NCBI GenBank assembly: GCA_040004775.1
Contig: JBDUAD010000012.1
Span: forward strand, 1 to 38,870
DNA length: 38,870 nt
Source of the DNA: JALZBL01 sp040004775
GTDB lineage: Bacteria; Actinomycetota; Actinomycetes; Mycobacteriales; Jatrophihabitantaceae
Direction: 5' to 3'
Shown here: piece by piece, positions 26,331 through 36,563 of the stretch
Numbering within the stretch: the first letter of the stretch is position 1
Layout: every line of letters starts with the position of its first letter
The notes under the pieces: generated by a model
What the model saw: only the letters and a program-made list of their open reading frames with translations
The model's database searches: none
What the model was told of the DNA's origin: nothing
Program-made: the position numbers and the translations under genes

Positions 26331-27526
26331 AGCAGGGACAGATCGGCGGGCGCGGACAGCAGGACCGAGAACGCGACCTCGGCTGCGCCCAGCAGCGCGG
26401 CGTCCGCACCCAGGCCGGTCACCCGGATCTCGACGTCTTCGGGCGGCGCCGAGCGCATGTGATCGGCAAAGGCGGCGCGGATCAGGTCGAGGTGGTGTTC
26501 GGCCAGCGCGGCCAGGAAACCGCCGATGACGATGACCGCGGGGTTGAGCACGTTGGCCAAGCTGGCCAGGCCGAGCCCGAGGGACTCGCTGACCTCGGCG
26601 ACGGCTTGGATCGCCACCGGGTCGCCGGCCGCCGCCGCGGCGACCACCAGGCTGACTCCGTCCAGCCCGACCGGCTCCGAGCGGCCGCCCCGGCGCAAGA
26701 TGGCCTCCTCCCCGACGAAGGTCTCGAAGCACCCCCGGTTGCCGCAGTGACAGCGTGGTCCGTTGGGGTCGAGGGTCATGTGGCCGATCTCACCGGCCAG
26801 GCCGAGCGCGCCGTGCATCGGCACGCCGTCGGCGATCACCCCGCCACCAACCCCTACCCGGCCCTGGATGTAGAGCACGTCGTCGACTCCGCGGGCCGCT
26901 CCGCGTAGGTGCTCGGCCAGTGCAGCCAGGTCGGCGTCGTTGGCCGTCGTCACCGGCAGGTCGGTCGCGAACGTCATGCGGATCAGCTCGGCCAGGTCGA
27001 GGTCGTGCCAGTCCAGGTTCGGCGCGACCAGCACCCGGCCGTCGTGGCGGCGCACCGTGCCCGGCACGCTGACCCCGATACCGACCGCCCAGGCGCCGAG
27101 CGGCAGGTCTGTCCGCAACGCGGCGCAGGCCCGGGCGAGGTCCGTCACCACGTGCTGGACAGGAGGCGTCGGCAGCGGGATCGGCGCGGAGCGGCGGGCC
27201 AGGACCCGGCCGCCCAGGCCGACCGCGGCCACGGTGTACTGGCGCACGTCGATGTCGATGGCCAGGGCGTACGGGCCGTCGCCCGGCCGCGGCCCGACCA
27301 GGTACGACGGGCGCCCGGCGCCACGGCGGGTGTCGGGGGCGCGCTCACAGACCAGTCCGCGGGTGCGCAGCTCGGCAACCAGGGCGCCGATCGTGCTGCG
27401 GTTCAACCCGAGACGCTGGGTCAGCTCGGCCCGCGACAGCTCGCCGTGGTGGTGCAGTTCGGCCAGCAGCGCCTGCAGGTTCTGGCGCCGGATCGCATCC
27501 GGTCGGGTGGCCGCGGATCGAGTCAC
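26285..27526 (-). CDS. ROK family transcriptional regulator (Rok7B7/XylR type)
   Basis: A 413-residue sugar-responsive repressor. The winged HTH is at about 12-72 ('LSRAELTQRLGLNRSTIGALVAEL', wing 'RGAGRPSYL'), joined to a ROK domain with the zinc motif 'CHCGNRGCFETF' and 'GLAGEIGHMTLD'. The start is GTG at 27526, 13 bp after the xylH stop, so it is read with xylF-xylG-xylH. In Streptomyces the ROK regulator Rok7B7 is encoded next to xylFGH, which supports a role in controlling this operon and possibly the divergent GH2 gene. The inducer is not deducible. The 3' end overlaps the ABC exporter gene by 46 bp. Confidence 0.9.
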   Translation of the reverse strand: MTRSAATRPDAIRRQNLQALLAELHHHGELSRAELTQRLGLNRSTIGALVAELRTRGLVCERAPDTRRGAGRPSYLVGPRPGDGPYALAIDIDVRQYTVAAVGLGGRVLARRSAPIPLPTPPVQHVVTDLARACAALRTDLPLGAWAVGIGVSVPGTVRRHDGRVLVAPNLDWHDLDLAELIRMTFATDLPVTTANDADLAALAEHLRGAARGVDDVLYIQGRVGVGGGVIADGVPMHGALGLAGEIGHMTLDPNGPRCHCGNRGCFETFVGEEAILRRGGRSEPVGLDGVSLVVAAAAAGDPVAIQAVAEVSESLGLGLASLANVLNPAVIVIGGFLAALAEHHLDLIRAAFADHMRSAPPEDVEIRVTGLGADAALLGAAEVAFSVLLSAPADLSLLHRPAVAPAPSVATV

Positions 27527-27539
27527 GACCAGGTCCGGA

Positions 27540-29003
27540 TCAGGTACCCGAGCGTCGTTGGGCCAAGGCGTCCACCGCGGCGGCCAGTAGCAGGACGAGA
27601 CCGGTGATGACGTACTGCACCGCAGCGCCGTTGGTGCCCTTCACCAGGTCCGACATGCCGTTGTAGATGACTTCGACGACCATGCCACCGATAACCGCGT
27701 CGACGATGCGGCCCTTGCCGCCGAACAGACTCGTACCGCCGATCACCGCGGCGCCCACGGCCAGCAGCAGGGTGTTGCCGCCGTAGTTGTCGACGCTCAC
27801 CGACTTGACGTTCGAGGCAATCATGATGCCGCCGATCGCGGCCATGAAGGAGTTGATAACGAACACCGACACGCGGATGCGGTCGACCGGGATACCGGCC
27901 CGGCGCGCGGCTTCCTCGTTGCCGCCCACGGCGTAGACGTGGCGGCCGTAGCGGGTGCGGGCCAGCACGAACGTCCATACCACCAGGAAGAAGACGATGA
28001 TCGGGATGACCCACGGCACGCCCTCGAGTCGCACCGGCGGCACCTTGACCAGCTTGCCGTTGATGTTGGCGAAGGTGCCGGTGGCGTTCTTGTTCAGCGA
28101 CCGGTCGAGGTTGAGGATGTAGACCAGGCCGAACACCAGCGCGGCGACCGCGGCGATCTTGAACGCGATGACCGCGTTGGGCTCGGCCGACAGACCGGCC
28201 CGAGCCCGACCGGCCATGCGGCTGATCTTCATAGCGGCGTACAGGGCAACGCAGATCGCCGCGAACAGCCAACCGCCCCACAGCGGCATCTGGTCGTTGA
28301 TTAGACCGTTCACGAGCGGGTCGGTGACGCTGACGTTGCCGTGCTGGCCCTTGCCGTTGTTGAGGATGTAGAGCGCGATGCCCTGGAAGGCCAGGAAGAA
28401 GGCCAGGGTGACCACGAACGATGGGATGCGCAGCTTGGCCCGTAGCAGGCCGATGACCAGGCCGATGACCATGCCGGTGAGCAGCGCCGCACCGACCGAT
28501 ACCGGCCACGGTGCGTTGTGGCCCACCATGATCCGCACCATGACCGCGGCACACACACCGGCGGCGTAGCCGGCCGACAGGTCGATCTCGCCCAGGAGGA
28601 GCACGAAGACCAAGCCCATCGCGATGAACATCGGCCCGGAGCCCTCGGTGAGCAGTACCGCGGTGTTGAACAGACCGCCGAAGGAGGAGTCGAGCAGGCG
28701 GAACAGGATGAGCAGAACCACCAGGCCGGTGACCGCCGGCAGCGATCCCATGTCCCCGCCGCGAATGCGCGCGATGTAATTGCGGACATAGTCCGAGACG
28801 CTGTTGCCGGTCGGGGCGTTGGTGACCGCGGCCAGCTCGGGGGAGTCGACGGTCGAGGCCGGGGGACCGTCGGCGGTGTCCACGGCGGACGCAGTGCCCG
28901 GTGCGGCACCGTCCGGACCGATGCCGCCGGGCCCGGTGCCGTTCGGGGTACTGCCGTCGGAGGAGGTTCCGGAGGCGCTGGTGGTGACGTCCGAGGTGCT
29001 CAT
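27540..29003 (-). CDS. xylH: CUT2 sugar ABC transporter permease (XylH-like)
   Basis: A 487-residue membrane protein of the ribose/xylose permease family. After a ~85-residue Gly/Pro/Thr-rich cytoplasmic lead, about ten or more hydrophobic helices follow. Family marks are 'LLLGEIDLSAGYAAG', 'AKLRIPSFVVTLAFFLAFQG' and 'YAVGGNEEAARRAGI', the ATPase-contact loop, with 'GGTSLFGGKG' near the end. ATG at 29003 has GGAGG 6 bases upstream and overlaps the xylG TGA (ATGA). The in-frame extension into xylG is not used. Substrate may be xylose or another sugar. Confidence 0.9.
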   Translation of the reverse strand: MSTSDVTTSASGTSSDGSTPNGTGPGGIGPDGAAPGTASAVDTADGPPASTVDSPELAAVTNAPTGNSVSDYVRNYIARIRGGDMGSLPAVTGLVVLLILFRLLDSSFGGLFNTAVLLTEGSGPMFIAMGLVFVLLLGEIDLSAGYAAGVCAAVMVRIMVGHNAPWPVSVGAALLTGMVIGLVIGLLRAKLRIPSFVVTLAFFLAFQGIALYILNNGKGQHGNVSVTDPLVNGLINDQMPLWGGWLFAAICVALYAAMKISRMAGRARAGLSAEPNAVIAFKIAAVAALVFGLVYILNLDRSLNKNATGTFANINGKLVKVPPVRLEGVPWVIPIIVFFLVVWTFVLARTRYGRHVYAVGGNEEAARRAGIPVDRIRVSVFVINSFMAAIGGIMIASNVKSVSVDNYGGNTLLLAVGAAVIGGTSLFGGKGRIVDAVIGGMVVEVIYNGMSDLVKGTNGAAVQYVITGLVLLLAAAVDALAQRRSGT

Positions 29004-29797
29004 GCGCTTCCTCCCGCGGTGGTGCCGGCTAGGGATCCGGTCGCCGACGACACGCCGTCCGCCCGCCCGGTGGTGATCAGCTCGACCAGCTGGGTCTGGT
29101 TCACGGCGCTGCGCTCGACCATGGCCGCGAGCTGACCCAGATAGAGAGCGGCGATACGGTCGGCGACCTGCAACACGTCGAGCATGTTGTGCGAGATCAG
29201 CACGACGGCCAGGCCCCGGTCGGCCAGGCGGCGGACCAGCTGCAGAACCTGGTCGGTCTGGGCGACACCGAGCGCGGCGGTGGGTTCGTCGAGGATGACC
29301 AGCCGTGAGTTCCACAGCACGGCCTTGGCGATGGCCACCGTCTGCCGCTGCCCACCGGACAGGCTGGAAACCCGTTGTCGTACGGACTTGACCGTACGGA
29401 CTGAGAGGGAGGCCAGCGTCTCGCCGGCGGCCTTCTCCATGTTGTTTTCGTCCAGGGTGACGCCGCCGTTGACCTTCTCGCGGCCCAGGAACATGTTCTG
29501 GACGATGTCCAGGTTTTCGCACAGTGCGAGGTCCTGGTAGACGATCTCGATGCCGAGGGCGGCCGAGTCACGCGGGGACTTGACCGTAACCGGACGTCCG
29601 TCGAACAGGTACTCGCCGTGGTCGATGGTGTAGGTCCCGCCGATGCACTTGACCAGGGTCGACTTGCCGGCGCCGTTGTCGCCGACCAGCGCGGTGACCT
29701 CACCGGCCCGGGCGGAGAAATCCACGTCCCGCAGCACCTGCACCGGTCCGAAGCTCTTGTTCACGTCGCGCAACTGCAGCAGCGGTTCGTCACTCAC
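29000..29797 (-). CDS. xylG: CUT2 sugar ABC transporter ATP-binding protein (XylG-like, single domain)
   Basis: A 265-residue ATPase. Walker A 'GDNGAGKST' is at 39-47, the Q-loop at 'EIVYQDLALCENL', signature 'LSGGQRQTVAIAKAV', Walker B 'LVILDEPTAALG' and 'LISHNM'. Only one nucleotide-binding domain is present, half the length of the usual tandem CUT2 ATPases such as RbsA, so two copies must assemble on the permease. GTG at 29797 has GAGGAG 10 bases upstream. The gap to xylF is 168 bp and holds a very strong hairpin. Confidence 0.9.
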   Translation of the reverse strand: MSDEPLLQLRDVNKSFGPVQVLRDVDFSARAGEVTALVGDNGAGKSTLVKCIGGTYTIDHGEYLFDGRPVTVKSPRDSAALGIEIVYQDLALCENLDIVQNMFLGREKVNGGVTLDENNMEKAAGETLASLSVRTVKSVRQRVSSLSGGQRQTVAIAKAVLWNSRLVILDEPTAALGVAQTDQVLQLVRRLADRGLAVVLISHNMLDVLQVADRIAALYLGQLAAMVERSAVNQTQLVELITTGRADGVSSATGSLAGTTAGGSA

Positions 29798-29892
29798 CGT
29801 CGGTCATCTCCTCGCCGCCACGTGGGGCGCCTGTTCGGGGAAGGACGCCCTTCCGGCGACCGCCTGGCCGCAGGATCACCGGTCACGGAAGG

Positions 29893-29928
29893 CGGGTGGA
29901 CGGCCGGCCGGGGCCGGCCGTCCACCCG
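29893..29928 (-). other. 17-bp perfect inverted repeat between xylF and xylG
   Basis: Arms at 29893-29909 and 29912-29928 are exact reverse complements with only two bases between, so the RNA would fold as a ~16-bp GC-rich stem with a 4-base loop. It starts about 38 bp after the xylF stop and is followed by no T-run. Such hairpins inside transporter operons usually protect or partly terminate the message so that the binding protein is made in excess; that role is inferred here. Confidence 0.85.
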
Positions 29929-29965
29929 ATGGTGCGTCGTAGGAACTGTCTTTACTTCACTTGTC

Positions 29966-31132
29966 TTACTTCACGCCGGCCTTCGTGCAGAGGGCGGCGT
30001 ACTTGCCCGTGCAGGTCTGATTCTTGGCCGTGTACCCGTCGTCGATCGGCGTGGCGACTTTGTCCTTGGTGATCGCCGTCGGCGTGAAGAGAATCGACGG
30101 GACCTCCATGCCGGTTTTCGGGTCCTTAGTGGTTTCGGTGGTCTTCGGGGCCTCACCGTTGGCCAACAGGGCCGCGGCGTCGACCGCGGCCACGGCCTCG
30201 AGCTTGGACGGCTTGTAGATCGTGAAGCACTGGTCGCCGTCCATGATGTGCTGCAGACCCTCGGGCGAGGCGTCCTGGCCCGAGACGGCGACCTTGCCGT
30301 TGAGCTTCAGATTGCTGAGGTTGGCGATCACGGCACCGGCCATCGTGTCGTTGGCGACCATGACCGCCTTGATGTCGGGGTTCTTGCGGATGAAGCTGTT
30401 GAACACCGTGCTGGCGACCTTGGCGTCCCACTGACCGGTCTGCTTGCCCACGCGCTTCCAGCCCGCGGTCTTGCCCAGGACGCTGTCGTAGCCGGCGGCG
30501 AACAGGGTGGCGTTGTTGTCGGTCGGAGCGCCGTCAATGTCGACGTACTTGACCACCTTCTGGCCGGCTACCTGCGGGCACTTGACCAGCGTCTGACCCT
30601 GGACCTCACCGACCTTGGTATTGTCGAAGGAGACGTAGAGCGCCGCGCCGCCGCCCGGGGTGAGCCGGTCGTAGTCGATGACCGTGATGTTGTTCTTGGT
30701 CGCCTCCTGCTCAATGGTGGCGCCCGAAGCCGGGTCCAGGTTGACCAGCATCAGGACCTTGATCCCGCTGGCCGCCATCTTCTCGGCGATGGTCTTCTGC
30801 TTGGCCGCCGAGCCGTTGCCGTTCTGGATGTCGCAGTTGAGGTTGACCTTCTTGCACTCGGCCTGCAGGGCGACCGGGTCGGCCGCGACCCAGCGGTTGG
30901 AGGACTGGGTGTCGGGCAGGATGATGCCGACCTTGGCGCCCTTGCCGTCGACCGCCCCGCCCGAGGACGAGGCCGCGGACGAGCCAGCCGTCGAACTCGC
31001 GCTCGACGTGGCGGTCGCGGCTCCCGTCGCCGCGCTGCTGCCGGAGCTGCTGTTGTTTGACGAGCTACAGCCGGCCAGCGCGGTGATCCCGACTGCCGCG
31101 AGTGCGACCGTCGTCTTGATGCCTACACGCAT
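29966..31132 (-). CDS. xylF: Sugar ABC transporter substrate-binding lipoprotein (XylF-like)
   Basis: A 388-residue binding protein of the CUT2 family. The lipoprotein signal 'ALAAVGITALAGCSSS' predicts cleavage before the Cys and lipid anchoring, followed by a ~45-residue Ser/Ala/Thr linker. The core opens with 'AKVGIILPDTQSSNRW' and contains 'ITVIDYDRL' and 'YVSFDNTKVGEVQG', the pattern seen in xylose-binding proteins, with 'AVSGQDASPEGLQHIM' later. Four Cys in the mature domain could form disulfides. ATG at 31132 has GGAGG 8 bases upstream. It is the first gene of the operon. Xylose is a family-based guess. Confidence 0.9.
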   Translation of the reverse strand: MRVGIKTTVALAAVGITALAGCSSSNNSSSGSSAATGAATATSSASSTAGSSAASSSGGAVDGKGAKVGIILPDTQSSNRWVAADPVALQAECKKVNLNCDIQNGNGSAAKQKTIAEKMAASGIKVLMLVNLDPASGATIEQEATKNNITVIDYDRLTPGGGAALYVSFDNTKVGEVQGQTLVKCPQVAGQKVVKYVDIDGAPTDNNATLFAAGYDSVLGKTAGWKRVGKQTGQWDAKVASTVFNSFIRKNPDIKAVMVANDTMAGAVIANLSNLKLNGKVAVSGQDASPEGLQHIMDGDQCFTIYKPSKLEAVAAVDAAALLANGEAPKTTETTKDPKTGMEVPSILFTPTAITKDKVATPIDDGYTAKNQTCTGKYAALCTKAGVK

Positions 31133-31208
31133 TCCTGTGTCCTCCCGTGCGTTGCCGCCGACTTGGGCGAGCGGTCGGCCCAGTTCCGGCGAAAATGTTG
31201 TCGGCGGG

Positions 31209-31237
31209 AACATATGCCGCCCGGGTCTGTTTCGGAA
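31209..31237 (-). promoter_or_regulatory. Candidate promoter of the xylFGH-ROK operon
   Basis: On the minus strand TTCCGA (31237-31232) and TATGTT (31214-31209) are 17 bp apart, giving a start near 31202 and a ~70-nt leader before xylF. Confidence 0.4.
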
Positions 31238-31266
31238 AGGTCTACACGCGGTGACGAAACCAAGTC

Positions 31267-31288
31267 GTTACCAACTTCCTAGGCAACT
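31267..31288. promoter_or_regulatory. Possible operator in the xylF/GH2 intergenic region
   Basis: The AT-richer patch contains a GTTACCAAC half-dyad and two CAACT words 12 bp apart (31272-31276 and 31284-31288) around a central CCTAGG. It lies between the divergent xylF and GH2 promoters, a position suited to the ROK regulator. Confidence 0.25.
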
Positions 31289-31352
31289 GCGGTCCACTTC
31301 GTTTGTGTCGGAGCCGGGCCGCGGTGGCGGACGGTGACGGGACTGCGCGGGT

Positions 31353-31368
31353 TAGCGTTGGCCCGGTG
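31353..31368 (+). promoter_or_regulatory. Candidate leaderless promoter of the GH2 gene (-10 TAGCGT)
   Basis: TAGCGT at 31353-31358 is followed by 7 bases and then GTG at 31366. No Shine-Dalgarno precedes the start. Confidence 0.5.
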
Positions 31369-33321
31369 ACGCTGGCAACCGAGGGTGAGGTGCACCCCCG
31401 CGCCCAGTTGACCCGTCCGCGGTGGTCGGACCTGTCCGGCTCCTGGGACTTCTCCTACGACGACGCCGACGTCGGTCTCGAGCAGCGCTGGTACGAGATG
31501 TGGCACACCGCGCCGGGCGTGGCCGCGCGCTCCATCGTCGTGCCGTTCCCCCCTGAGGCGCCGGCCAGCGGCATCGGCGACCCCGGCTTCCACCGCGTGC
31601 ACTGGTATCGCCGGACTTTCGCCGCGATCCACCGGCCCGGGGAGCGGTTGCTGCTGCACTTCGGCGCGGTGGACTACGAGGCGATGGTGTGGGTGAACGG
31701 CCAGCTGGTCGTGGAGCACCGCGGCGGCCATGTCCCGTTCAGCGCGGACGTCACCGAGGCGCTGCACGCCGACGGTGATCAGGTGGTGGTCGTGCGGGCG
31801 GTCGACGATCCCCACGACCTGGAGCAACCCCGGGGCAAGCAGGACTGGCAGGAGCGACCGCACGCCATCTGGTACGAGCGCACCAGCGGCATCTGGAAGA
31901 CGGTGTGGCTCGAGCCGGTGCCGGCCACGCGAATCGAGGATGTGCGGTGGACGCCGGACGTCCCGGCGGGTCGACTGGGCCTCGAGGTACGCCTGAACCG
32001 GGTGCCGGCCCTTGCCCTGCGGCTGCGCCTGGTGCTCACCCACGCCGGGCGCATGCTGGCCGACTCCGTGGTGTCGGTTGGCCGCGACCGCGCGTCGATC
32101 GACGTCTACCTGCCGCAGGCCCAGATGAGCGTGGAACGCGAACAGGTTCTGTGGTCGCCCGAAAACCCGAACCTCTTCGACGCTGAGATCACCCTATTCG
32201 CGGTGCCCGCGGAGCCCTCGTCCGACGGCGTGGCCTCGACGGTGGGCGAGGTCGTGGATGTGGTGGGCAGCTACGCCGCCATGCGCAGCATCGAGGCCTC
32301 ACAGAACCGGGTCTTGCTCAACGGCCGTCCGTACTTCCTGCGCCTGGTGCTGGACCAGTGCTACTGGACCGACTCCCATCTGGCCGTACCGGATCCGGAC
32401 GCGGCCCGGCGCGAGGTCGAACTGGTCCGCGCACTGGGGTTCAACGGGGTCCGGCTGCACCAGAAGACCGCCGACCCCGGTTTCCTCTACTGGTGCGACC
32501 GCCTCGGCCTGCTGGTGTGGGCCGAGATGCCCGCGGCCTACGAGTTCACGCCGCGTGCGGTCGAGCGCACGACACAGGAGTGGCTGGAGGTGCAGCGGCG
32601 CGACTACAGCCATCCGTGCATCATCGCCTGGGTCCCGGTCAACGAGAGCTGGGGCGTTCCGATCCTGAGCCGCTCCGAGCAGCAGCGCGCGTTCGTCACC
32701 GCCCTCTACTACCTCACCAAGGGACTGGATCCCACCCGGCTGGTGATCGGCAACGACGGCTGGGAGCAGGTCGTCACCGATGTGATCACCGTGCACGACT
32801 ACACCGGGCGGGCCGACGTGCTGCGCCAGCGCTACGGCAGCGAGGCCGCGATCAGCCACACGCTCGAGGCGGTCCAGCCGGGATACCGGTCGGTGCTGCT
32901 GCCGGGTCTCACGCCCGACGGCCACCCACTCATGATCACTGAATTCGGCGGGATCTCCTTCGACGCCGACCGCGACAGCTCATGGCACGGGTACTCGGTG
33001 GTGGGCTCGGGCGAGGAACTCCTCCAGCGCTACCGGGCACTGGTCGACGCGTTGCTCGAGGCCCCGGCGCTGGCCGGGTTCTGCTACACCCAGTTCACCG
33101 ACACGCTGCAGGAGGCCAACGGCCTGTTGACCGCCGACCGCCGCCCCAAGGCCGACCTCGCCACCTTGCGGACGATCACCCGGCGGCCCTCGGCCGCGGT
33201 GCCGGCCGACGAGATCGGCTCGTTCGAGTATGGGGACTACCCGTCCACGGTGATGGACAGCGCCGGCGTGGATGCGGCCGCCCCGGCCGACCGGGACGTC
33301 GCTCCGAGCGATCACTGCTGA
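31366..33321 (+). CDS. Glycoside hydrolase family 2 protein
   Basis: A 651-residue beta-glycosidase without a signal peptide, so intracellular. Order: an N-terminal sugar-binding jelly roll (about 20-185, 'WYRRTF', 'VWVNGQLVVEHRGGHVPF'), an immunoglobulin-like middle domain, and a TIM barrel from about 310. The acid/base is E427 in 'AWVPVNESWG' and the nucleophile E526 in 'PLMITEFGGI'. Its size is near beta-glucuronidase rather than LacZ, which is about 1000 residues. GTG 31366 is the predicted leaderless start. It is divergent from the sugar transporter-ROK operon and probably acts on sugars it imports. Activity could be beta-galactosidase, glucuronidase, mannosidase or other; I cannot choose. 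Confidence 0.9.
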   Translation: MTLATEGEVHPRAQLTRPRWSDLSGSWDFSYDDADVGLEQRWYEMWHTAPGVAARSIVVPFPPEAPASGIGDPGFHRVHWYRRTFAAIHRPGERLLLHFGAVDYEAMVWVNGQLVVEHRGGHVPFSADVTEALHADGDQVVVVRAVDDPHDLEQPRGKQDWQERPHAIWYERTSGIWKTVWLEPVPATRIEDVRWTPDVPAGRLGLEVRLNRVPALALRLRLVLTHAGRMLADSVVSVGRDRASIDVYLPQAQMSVEREQVLWSPENPNLFDAEITLFAVPAEPSSDGVASTVGEVVDVVGSYAAMRSIEASQNRVLLNGRPYFLRLVLDQCYWTDSHLAVPDPDAARREVELVRALGFNGVRLHQKTADPGFLYWCDRLGLLVWAEMPAAYEFTPRAVERTTQEWLEVQRRDYSHPCIIAWVPVNESWGVPILSRSEQQRAFVTALYYLTKGLDPTRLVIGNDGWEQVVTDVITVHDYTGRADVLRQRYGSEAAISHTLEAVQPGYRSVLLPGLTPDGHPLMITEFGGISFDADRDSSWHGYSVVGSGEELLQRYRALVDALLEAPALAGFCYTQFTDTLQEANGLLTADRRPKADLATLRTITRRPSAAVPADEIGSFEYGDYPSTVMDSAGVDAAAPADRDVAPSDHC

Positions 33322-33355
33322 AGCGCCGGTTCACGTCACCGGCTCCGACGCACGC

Positions 33356-33383
33356 AGCCGGTGACCGAGGTCGGTCACCGGCT
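33356..33383. terminator. Bidirectional hairpin between the GH2 and MT0933-like genes
   Basis: A perfect 12-bp stem (AGCCGGTGACCG, loop AGGT, CGGTCACCGGCT). It lies 34 bp after the GH2 stop and 30 bp beyond the stop of the convergent small gene, so it can serve both. A second, 6-bp hairpin (GCCGGT/ACCGGC) lies just upstream. No T-run. Confidence 0.7.
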
Positions 33384-33413
33384 CCGTGGTCGTATCCGTT
33401 GTGGCGGTGAGGA

Positions 33414-33581
33414 TTACTCGCTGTCCCCGCCGGTGGCGTCCTGCGCCTTGTCCACCGCGCTGTCGAGCTGGTCACCGTGGCCGGCCTTGTCGGAGAGGGC
33501 GTCGCCCCCCTTCTCCATCGCCGAGTCGAGCTGGTCGTCGTGGCTGTCCGCGGCGTCCTTCAGGTCATCCAGTCCCGGCAT
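33414..33581 (-). CDS. Small acidic protein, MT0933 antitoxin-like
   Basis: A 55-residue, very acidic and hydrophilic protein with repeated 'DDQLDSAMEKGGDALSDKAG' and 'GDQLDSAVDKAQDATGGD' segments. The opening 'GLDDLKDAA' and the KAGD-type repeat resemble the actinobacterial family annotated as 'antitoxin MT0933-like', a label resting on little experiment. ATG at 33581 has a strong AAGGAG 7 bases upstream, which sets it above the in-frame start 21 codons earlier. TAA stop. No toxin gene is adjacent. A stress-related, intrinsically disordered protein is an equally good guess. Confidence 0.7.
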   Translation of the reverse strand: MPGLDDLKDAADSHDDQLDSAMEKGGDALSDKAGHGDQLDSAVDKAQDATGGDSE

Positions 33582-33607
33582 GTGGCTGCTCCTTTTCACT
33601 CGGTTCC

Positions 33608-33637
33608 GGTGACGGGCGTCACCTGTTCCGGAGCGTA
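33608..33637 (-). promoter_or_regulatory. -10 and inverted repeat in the leader of the MT0933-like gene
   Basis: On the minus strand TACGCT (33637-33632) is a candidate -10. Immediately downstream is a perfect dyad GGTGACGGGCGTCACC (33608-33623), flanked by two GTTCCGG words 22 bp apart (33603-33609 and 33625-33631). The dyad would lie at the start of the transcript and could be an operator or a small hairpin. Confidence 0.4.
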
Positions 33638-33676
33638 TGGGCATCGAGAATTCCGGCCGCGGGCGGGGCGCGACGC

Positions 33677-36484
<2,808 letters not shown>

Positions 36485-36505
36485 GGCGGATGCACTCCCT
36501 CGGTA

Positions 36506-36527
36506 GATGTCTTGACGTCAAGATATC
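36506..36527. promoter_or_regulatory. 22-bp near-perfect palindrome at the acnA promoter
   Basis: TCTTGACGTCAAGA (36510-36523) is a perfect 14-bp palindrome and extends as GAT-N-core-N-ATC with one mismatched pair. It contains TATCTT on the minus strand (36525-36520), a -10 for acnA, with TTGTGA 15 bp upstream. Its position suggests an operator, for example for an AcnR-like TetR repressor; no such gene is in the window. Confidence 0.65.
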
Positions 36528-36547
36528 ACGGGATCACGACTCACAAC

Positions 36548-36563
36548 TATCGTGCTGGCCATG
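36548..36563 (+). promoter_or_regulatory. Candidate leaderless promoter of the PAP2 gene (-10 TATCGT)
   Basis: TATCGT at 36548-36553 is followed by 7 bases and then ATG at 36561. There is no Shine-Dalgarno. This favours ATG 36561 over GTG 36552, which would overlap the -10. Confidence 0.55.

Noticed and set aside
33414..33581. Toxin-antitoxin system
   Set aside because: The small protein resembles a family named as antitoxin, but no partner toxin gene lies beside it.
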